From contig JAEZID010000034.1 of NCBI GenBank assembly GCA_023416195.1, positions 1 to 11,019 on the forward strand: a stretch of 11,019 nt of DNA, given 5' to 3'. The translations under genes were made by a program, and so were the position numbers. The notes under the pieces are model-generated. The model saw only the letters and a list, made by a program, of their open reading frames with translations, made no database searches and was not told the DNA's origin. Of this stretch, positions 5,818 through 11,019 are shown piece after piece; position 1 is the stretch's first letter, and every line of letters begins with the position of its first letter. The stretch is from Pseudomonadota bacterium (GTDB lineage: Bacteria; Pseudomonadota; Alphaproteobacteria; Azospirillales; Azospirillaceae).

Positions 5818-7656
5818 ATGACGAAAAAGGCGATGATGCTCGCGGCCGTGTTTGGTCTGTCCCTGTTGGCCGGGCCCGTCGCGGCGCAGGAGAAGGGCAG
5901 TCACGCCATCGCGCTGCACGGGGCGCCGAAATACGGGCCGGACTTCAAGCATTTCGACTACGTCAACCCCGACGCGCCCAAGGGCGGCGAGGTGAAGCTG
6001 GCGACCTACGGCGGCTTCGACAACCTGAACCCCTTCATCCTGCGCGGCCAGACCGCCGCCGGGGCCGGGATGGTGTTCGAAACGCTGACCACCGGCAGCG
6101 GCGACGAGTTCATCACCGAATACGGCCTGCTGGCCGAGAGCATCGCCGTGGCCGACGACCGCAGCTGGGTGTCCTTCACGCTGCGCCCGCAGGCGCGCTT
6201 CCACGACGGCAAGCCGGTGACCGTCGAGGACGTGCTGTGGAGCTTCGAGACCCTGCGCGACAAGGGCCACCCGGTCTACCGCACCTACTACGCCGACGTG
6301 GCCAAGGCGGAGAAGACCGGCGAGCGCACCGTCAAATTCAGCTTCAGCAACACCAGCAACCCGGAACTGCCGGTCATCATGGGCCAGCTGCCGGTGCTGC
6401 CGAAGCACGCCTTCGCAACGCGCGACTTCGCCGCCACGACGCTGGAGCCGCTGATCGGCAGCGGCCCCTACGAGGTGGCGGACGTGCAGCCGGGCCGCTC
6501 CATCGCCTACAGGCGCGTGGCCGACTGGTGGGGCAAGGATCTGCCGATCAACCGGGGGCGCTACAACTTCGACCGCATCCGCTACGACTATTACCGCGAC
6601 CTGGACGTGGCGTTCGAGGCGTTCAAGGCCGGTTCAGTCGATTTCCGGCTGGAGCATTCGTCCAAGAACTGGGTCACCGGCTACGACACGCCCGCCGTGC
6701 GCGACGGGCACATCGTGAAAGAGGAGATCAAGCACCAGGACCCGCAGGGGCTCCAGGCCTTCGTCTTCAACACCCGCCGCCCGGTCTTCCAGGACCGGAA
6801 GGTGCGCGAGGCGCTGAATTACCTGTTCGATTACGAATGGACGCGGGCGAACCTGTCCTACGGCCTGTTCCAGCGCTCCAAAAGCTTCTTCTCCAACTCC
6901 GAACTGGCGGCGGAGGGGCTGCCCTCCCCGGCCGAGCTGAAGGTGCTGGAGCCCTATCGCGGCAAGGTGCCGGATGAGGTCTTCACCAAGCCCTTCGAAC
7001 CGCCGAAAACCGACGGCAGCGGCAACATCCGCCAGAACCTGCGCACCGCGCTCGGCCTGCTGAAGGAGGCAGGGTGGGAGCTGAAGGGCAACAAGCTGGT
7101 CAACGCGAAGACCGGCGAGCCGATGCGCTTCGAATTCCTGCTGGTCCAGGCGGACATGGAGCGGATCGTCCAGCCCTACCTGCGCAACCTGGAGCGCGCG
7201 GGCATCGAGGCGTCCATCCGCGTGGTGGACACGGCGCAGTACCAGAACCGCACCGACAATTTCGACTATGACATCGTCATCCAGCGCCTGCCGCAGTCGC
7301 TGTCGCCCGGCAACGAGCAGCGCGACTTCTGGCAGTCGGCCAAGGCCGACCAGCCGGGCAGCCGCAACATGGCCGGCATCAAGGACCCGGTGGTGGACGA
7401 ACTGGTCGAGAAGCTGATCCAGGCCCCCGACCGCGAGACGCTGGTGGCGACGACGCGGGCGCTGGACCGCGTGCTGCTGTGGGGCTGGTACGTCGTCCCG
7501 CACTGGCACGACACCGTGCGGCGCGTGGCCTATTGGAACCGTTTCTCCCACCCGGCGGTTGCGCCCAAGTACGGGCTGGCCTTCGCCGACACCTGGTGGG
7601 TCGATCCGGAGAAGAACGCGAAGCTCGCCTCGACCGCACGCCGCACCGGACCCTAA
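5818..7656 (+). CDS. yejA2: Peptide ABC importer, periplasmic binding protein YejA (copy 2)
   Basis: This is a second family 5 solute-binding protein, also 612 aa and collinear with the preceding one. The signal peptide (MTKK, hydrophobic core, VAA with cleavage expected after A23) is unrelated in detail to that of copy 1. Shared landmarks are DYVNPDAPKGGEVKL (47-61), LIGSGPYEV (212-220), VADWWGKDLP (234-243), YYRDLDVAFEAFKAG (258-272), FEPPKTDGSGN (393-403) and RALDRVLLWGWYVVPH (547-562). Its LSPGNEQRDFWQSAKADQPGSRNMAGI segment (495-521) is, from memory, nearer to the usual YejA sequence than the equivalent part of copy 1. The ATG at 5818 has GAGGGG just upstream and starts the signal peptide; the frame stays open far upstream but that part overlaps yejA1 and is not coding. 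It is 140 bp after yejA1 and 18 nt before yejB. It presumably serves the same channel with a different or wider peptide range, which is inference. Confidence 0.93.
   Translation: MTKKAMMLAAVFGLSLLAGPVAAQEKGSHAIALHGAPKYGPDFKHFDYVNPDAPKGGEVKLATYGGFDNLNPFILRGQTAAGAGMVFETLTTGSGDEFITEYGLLAESIAVADDRSWVSFTLRPQARFHDGKPVTVEDVLWSFETLRDKGHPVYRTYYADVAKAEKTGERTVKFSFSNTSNPELPVIMGQLPVLPKHAFATRDFAATTLEPLIGSGPYEVADVQPGRSIAYRRVADWWGKDLPINRGRYNFDRIRYDYYRDLDVAFEAFKAGSVDFRLEHSSKNWVTGYDTPAVRDGHIVKEEIKHQDPQGLQAFVFNTRRPVFQDRKVREALNYLFDYEWTRANLSYGLFQRSKSFFSNSELAAEGLPSPAELKVLEPYRGKVPDEVFTKPFEPPKTDGSGNIRQNLRTALGLLKEAGWELKGNKLVNAKTGEPMRFEFLLVQADMERIVQPYLRNLERAGIEASIRVVDTAQYQNRTDNFDYDIVIQRLPQSLSPGNEQRDFWQSAKADQPGSRNMAGIKDPVVDELVEKLIQAPDRETLVATTRALDRVLLWGWYVVPHWHDTVRRVAYWNRFSHPAVAPKYGLAFADTWWVDPEKNAKLASTARRTGP
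7451..7484 (+). repeat. 34-nt exact repeat shared by yejA1 and yejA2 (copy in yejA2)
   Basis: These bases are identical to 5499-5532 in yejA1, and the same peptide stretch is encoded in the same frame. The flanking codons diverge quickly on both sides. Confidence 0.85.
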
Positions 7657-7674
7657 GGAGCACGAACCCGCGCG

Positions 7675-8784
7675 ATGCTGGCCTACATCATCCGCCGTCT
7701 GCTGCTGATCATCCCGACGCTGTTCGGGATCATGGTCATCAACTTCCTGATCGTGCAGATCGCCCCCGGCGGACCGATCGAGCAGATGATCGCCCGCGTC
7801 CAGGGCACGGCCGTGGAGGCCACCGCCCGCATCGGCGGCACGGCCGGCGGCGACAGCGGCGGGGCCGGCGCCCAGCAGCAGGCGGCGCAGGACGCCGGCA
7901 GCCGCTATCGCGGCGCGCAGGGCCTGGATCCGGAGTTCATCAAGCAGCTGGAGCGCGAGTTCGGCTTCGACAAGCCGCTGCACGAGCGCTTCATCCACAT
8001 GATGTCGAACTATCTCGTGTTCGACTTCGGCAAGAGCTACTTCCGCGACCAGCGCGTCGTCGATCTGGTAATCGAGAAGATGCCGGTGTCGATCTCGCTG
8101 GGGCTGTGGACGACGCTGATCGTCTATCTGGTCTCCATACCCCTGGGCATCGCCAAGGCGGTGCGCGACGGGCAGCCCTTTGACGTCTGGACATCGGGCA
8201 TCGTGATCGTCGGCTACGCGATCCCCAGCTTCCTGTTCGCCGTGCTGCTGATCGTCGTCTTCGCCGGCGGGCGCTATCTGGACTGGTTCCCCTTGCGCGG
8301 GCTGGTGTCCGACAACTGGTCGGAACTGCCGTGGTGGCGCCAGGTGCTGGATTACTTCTGGCACATGGTTCTGCCGGTCATGTCCATGGTGATCGGCGGC
8401 TTCGCCGGCCTGACCATGCTGACCAAGAACTCTTTCCTGGAGGAGATCAACAAGCAGTACGTCATCACCGCGCGGGCCAAGGGGCTGGCGGAGCGGCGGG
8501 TGCTGTACGGGCACATCTTCCGCAACGCCATGCTGATCGTCATCGCCGGCTTCCCCGGCGCCTTCATCGGCATTCTGTTCACCGGCGCCTTGCTGATCGA
8601 GGTGATCTTCTCGCTGGACGGGCTGGGGCTGCTGGGCTTCGAGGCGGCGATCAACCGCGACTATCCGGTGATGTTCGGGACGCTGTATTTCTTCACGCTG
8701 CTGGGCCTGATCATGAACCTGATCGGCGACATCACCTACGTCGCCGTGGACCCCCGCATCGACTTCGAAGCGCGGAGGGTGTGA
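7675..8784 (+). CDS. yejB: Peptide ABC importer, inner-membrane permease YejB
   Basis: The 369-aa permease is of the OppB/DppB type, close in layout to E. coli YejB (about 364 aa). It forms half of the membrane channel with YejE. The first membrane helix (about 9-30) ends in VQIAPGGP, followed by a periplasmic loop with a Gly/Ala/Gln-rich low-complexity part (about 53-80) and then LDPEFIKQLEREFGFDKPLHERF. Further helices lie near 138-160, 173-198, 230-250, 286-312 and 333-357. The cytoplasmic EAA loop that contacts the ATPase is QYVITARAKGLAERRVLYGHIFRNA (261-285). The C-terminus VDPRIDFEARR is typical of YejB. The AAGGAG ribosome-binding site begins in the yejA2 stop codon and is 14 nt from the ATG, rather far, but no better start is seen. 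The stop shares one base with the yejE start (TGATG). Confidence 0.95.
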   Translation: MLAYIIRRLLLIIPTLFGIMVINFLIVQIAPGGPIEQMIARVQGTAVEATARIGGTAGGDSGGAGAQQQAAQDAGSRYRGAQGLDPEFIKQLEREFGFDKPLHERFIHMMSNYLVFDFGKSYFRDQRVVDLVIEKMPVSISLGLWTTLIVYLVSIPLGIAKAVRDGQPFDVWTSGIVIVGYAIPSFLFAVLLIVVFAGGRYLDWFPLRGLVSDNWSELPWWRQVLDYFWHMVLPVMSMVIGGFAGLTMLTKNSFLEEINKQYVITARAKGLAERRVLYGHIFRNAMLIVIAGFPGAFIGILFTGALLIEVIFSLDGLGLLGFEAAINRDYPVMFGTLYFFTLLGLIMNLIGDITYVAVDPRIDFEARRV

Positions 8785-9914
8785 TGGCCGCATCGCCTCT
8801 GGCACCGCGTTTCATGGGATTCCGCGTCACCCCGCTGACGCGGCGGCGACTGGCGAACTTCCGCGCCAACCGGCGGGGCTTCTGGTCCTTCTGGATCTTC
8901 CTGGTGCTGTTCACGCTGTCGCTGTTCGCGGAGTTCATCGCCAACGACAAGCCGCTGCTGGTCGAATACAACAACGAGTTCTATTGGCCGGTTTTCCAGA
9001 CCTACCCGGAGACCACCTTCGGCGGCGAGTTCGAGACGGCGACCGACTACCGCGACCCCTATGTCCGCGACCTGATCAACGAGAAGGGCTGGGCCATCTG
9101 GCCGCCGATCCCCTACAGCTACCGCACCATCAACTACAACCTGCCGGTTCCCGCCCCCGCCCCGCCGTCCGCCGAGAACTGGCTGGGCACCGACGACCAG
9201 GGGCGCGACGTGGCGGCGCGGCTGATCTACGGCTTCCGCATCTCGGTCCTGTTCGGGCTGGTGCTGACGCTGTTCTCGTCGGTCGTCGGCATCATGGCGG
9301 GCGCGGTCCAAGGGTACTTCGGCGGGCTGACCGACCTGCTGTTCCAGCGATTCATCGAGATTTGGTCGGGCCTGCCCACCCTGTTCCTGCTGATCATCCT
9401 GTCCAGCGTGGTGACGCCGAACTTCTGGTGGCTGCTGGGCCTGCTGCTGCTGTTTTCCTGGACCTCGCTGGTCGGCGTGGTGCGGGCGGAGTTCCTGCGG
9501 GCGCGCAACTTCGACTATGTGCGCGCGGCCCGCGCGCTGGGCGCCACGGACGCGACGATCATGGTCCGGCACGTGCTGCCCAACGCGATGGTCGCGACGC
9601 TGACCTTCCTGCCCTTCATCCTGAACGGCTCCATCACCACGCTGACCGCGCTGGACTTCCTGGGCTTCGGCCTGCCGCCGGGATCGCCCTCGCTGGGCGA
9701 GCTGCTGGCGCAGGGCAAGGCGAACCTCCAGGCACCGTGGCTGGGCCTGACCGCCTTCTTCGTGCTGGCGATCATGCTGAGCCTGCTGATCTTCATCGGC
9801 GAGGCGGTGCGCGACGCCTTCGATCCGCGCAAGACCATCAGCCAGCTGTCCACCGCCACCGCGACCGCCAACGAGGCGGCGGCGGTGGTGGAGAAGCGGA
9901 AGGCGGCGGAATGA
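8784..9914 (+). CDS. yejE: Peptide ABC importer, inner-membrane permease YejE
   Basis: The 376-aa permease is of the OppC/DppC type and pairs with YejB. After a basic N-terminus and the first helix (about 33-53) comes a long periplasmic loop (about 54-130) that is tyrosine- and proline-rich, as expected of YejE. ENWLGTDDQGRDVAARLIYGFRIS (131-154) is the OppC-type entry motif before the second helix. The EAA loop is FDYVRAARALGATDATIMVRHVLPNA (243-268). LDFLGFGLPPGSPSLGELLAQGK (290-312) is the usual late motif. From memory E. coli YejE is about 341 aa; much of the extra length here is a hydrophilic Ala/Thr-rich tail from about residue 350. The ATG at 8784 has GGAGG five nt upstream and overlaps the yejB stop; an upstream open frame lies inside yejB and is ignored. 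The stop overlaps the yejF start as ATGA. Confidence 0.95.
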   Translation: MAASPLAPRFMGFRVTPLTRRRLANFRANRRGFWSFWIFLVLFTLSLFAEFIANDKPLLVEYNNEFYWPVFQTYPETTFGGEFETATDYRDPYVRDLINEKGWAIWPPIPYSYRTINYNLPVPAPAPPSAENWLGTDDQGRDVAARLIYGFRISVLFGLVLTLFSSVVGIMAGAVQGYFGGLTDLLFQRFIEIWSGLPTLFLLIILSSVVTPNFWWLLGLLLLFSWTSLVGVVRAEFLRARNFDYVRAARALGATDATIMVRHVLPNAMVATLTFLPFILNGSITTLTALDFLGFGLPPGSPSLGELLAQGKANLQAPWLGLTAFFVLAIMLSLLIFIGEAVRDAFDPRKTISQLSTATATANEAAAVVEKRKAAE

Positions 9915-11019
9915 ACACCCTCAAGAAGGCAGAACCGCCCATGACCACCCAGCCTCCCCTCACCGACCTCCTCCAGGTCCGCAACCTGCATGTGGAGTTC
10001 CGCTCCGCCGGCGGGACGATGCACGCGGTCAAGGGCGTGTCGTTCGACATCGCCAAGGGCGAGACGGTCGCGCTGGTCGGCGAGTCCGGGTCGGGCAAGT
10101 CGGTCACGGCGCTGTCGATCCTGCAACTGCTGCCCTACCCCATGGCGCACCACCCCAAGGGCTCCATCCGCTTCCGCGACACGGAGTTGGTGGGGGCGGA
10201 GGAGAAGGTGCTGCGCGACGTGCGCGGCAACCGCATCGCTATGATCTTTCAGGAGCCGATGACCTCGCTGAACCCGCTCCACAGCATCGAGCGGCAGATT
10301 AACGAGACGCTGTTCCTGCACAAGGGCCTGACCCGCGCCGCCGCGCGCAAGCGCACGCTGGAACTGCTGCGGCTGGTCGGCCTGCCGAGCCCGGAAAAGC
10401 GGCTGGGCGCCTTTCCCCATGAACTGTCGGGCGGCCAGCGCCAGCGCGTGATGATCGCCATGGCGCTGGCCAACGAACCGGATCTGCTGATCGCCGACGA
10501 GCCGACGACCGCGCTGGACGTGACCATCCAGGCGCAGATTCTGGAGCTGCTGAAGGACCTTCAGCGCCGCTTCGGCATGGCCCTGCTGCTCATCACCCAC
10601 GACCTGGGCGTGGTGCGCAAGATGGCCGACCGGGTCTGCGTCATGAACCAGGGCGAGATCGTCGAGCAGGCCAACGTCGCCGACATCTTCATCCGCCCGC
10701 AGCACCCCTACACCCAGAAGCTTCTGGCCGCCGAGCCCAAGGGCAACCCGCTGACCCCGCCGGAGAACGCGGCGGAGGTGATGGCCGCCGACAGCCTGAA
10801 GGTCTATTTCCCGATCAAGAAGGGCCTGCTGCGCCGGACCGTCGATTACGTCCGCGCGGTGGACGGCGTGTCGGTGGACGTGCGCCGGGGCCACACGGTC
10901 GGCGTGGTCGGCGAGTCCGGGTCCGGCAAGACGACGCTGGGCCTCGCGCTGCTGCGGCTGCACGCCAGCGAGGGGGCGATCCGCTTCGACGGAAAGAACA
11001 TCCAGGGCTTGCAGGCGGC
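9911..11019 (+). CDS. yejF: Peptide ABC importer, double ATPase YejF (3' end outside window)
   Basis: The frame runs open to the right edge, giving 369 residues of a protein that is normally about 530 aa. It is a fused pair of OppD/OppF-type ATPase domains that powers the YejB-YejE channel on the cytoplasmic side. Domain 1 is complete: Walker A GESGSGKS (57-64), Q-loop FQEP (113-116), signature LSGGQRQR (172-179), Walker B LLIADEP (192-198), H-loop ITHD (228-231) and the peptide-importer motif HPYTQKLLAAEP (265-276). Domain 2 begins near residue 294 with its Walker A GESGSGKT at 334-341, and the window ends shortly after. The ATG at 9911 overlaps the yejE stop and has GGAAGG seven nt upstream; an in-frame ATG at 9941, preceded by GAAGG at a longer distance, gives a start more like other YejF proteins and is a real alternative. 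All catalytic residues seen are intact. Confidence 0.95.
   Translation, partial: MNTLKKAEPPMTTQPPLTDLLQVRNLHVEFRSAGGTMHAVKGVSFDIAKGETVALVGESGSGKSVTALSILQLLPYPMAHHPKGSIRFRDTELVGAEEKVLRDVRGNRIAMIFQEPMTSLNPLHSIERQINETLFLHKGLTRAAARKRTLELLRLVGLPSPEKRLGAFPHELSGGQRQRVMIAMALANEPDLLIADEPTTALDVTIQAQILELLKDLQRRFGMALLLITHDLGVVRKMADRVCVMNQGEIVEQANVADIFIRPQHPYTQKLLAAEPKGNPLTPPENAAEVMAADSLKVYFPIKKGLLRRTVDYVRAVDGVSVDVRRGHTVGVVGESGSGKTTLGLALLRLHASEGAIRFDGKNIQGLQA

Noticed and set aside
7831..7914. Gly/Ala/Gln-rich low-complexity loop in YejB, considered as an unusual insertion
   Set aside because: From memory E. coli YejB also carries a Gly-rich periplasmic loop of similar size at this place, so it is a family trait.
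8331..8783. Upstream extension of yejE inside yejB
   Set aside because: It reads yejB out of frame. GGAGG just before ATG 8784 and the YejE N-terminus fix the start.
6634..8805. A 723-codon open frame on the minus strand across yejA2 and yejB
   Set aside because: Its composition is Gln/His/Arg/Asp-rich without any domain, and it lies fully antisense to two well-recognised genes. It is a by-product of GC-rich third positions.

Overview
The window reads as an ordinary stretch of chromosome from a high-GC alphaproteobacterium. GC-rich codon use, the closeness of the proteins to rhizobial and Rhodospirillales families, and the tandem yejA-yejA-yejB-yejE-yejF order suggest a soil or plant-associated genus such as Azospirillum; the genus is inferred, not shown. 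There are no RNA genes, CRISPR arrays, insertion sequences, phage genes or recent transfer signs.

Layout. (1) Positions 1-314, minus strand: the N-terminal part of an NAD(+) diphosphatase (nudC), cut by the window edge. (2) A 133-bp divergent spacer. (3) Positions 448-1742, plus strand: hisN, an inositol-monophosphatase-fold histidinol-phosphatase, overlapping by 4 nt a 171-aa protein of unknown function. (4) Positions 1789-2613: a DUF2243 membrane protein with an unusual C-terminal extension. (5) Positions 2614-2944: an intergenic stretch holding a small hairpin, a probable 37-aa single-pass membrane protein on the minus strand (2688-2801), and a good Rho-independent terminator for aqpZ. (6) Positions 2945-3685, minus strand: the water channel aqpZ. 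(7) Positions 3839 to the right edge, plus strand: a five-gene peptide ABC importer, yejA1-yejA2-yejB-yejE-yejF, with yejF cut at the edge inside its second ATPase domain.

How the genes work together. The Yej system is a binding-protein-dependent importer of the Opp/Dpp type. Two periplasmic binding proteins, both exactly 612 aa and clearly paralogous, would feed one membrane channel (YejB plus YejE) driven by a double-ATPase subunit (YejF). yejB/yejE overlap by 1 nt and yejE/yejF by 4 nt, so the membrane and ATPase genes look translationally coupled. yejA1 and yejA2 are separated by 140 bp containing a near-perfect 14-bp palindrome and a possible secondary promoter, so the two binding proteins may be made at different levels. 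AqpZ and YejA1 are divergently transcribed from a shared 153-bp spacer.

Nothing here looks like a wholly new system. The points most worth a second look are the paired binding proteins with the palindrome between them, the unassigned C-terminal domain and duplicated His motif of the DUF2243 protein, and the small membrane protein that conventional gene calling may miss.
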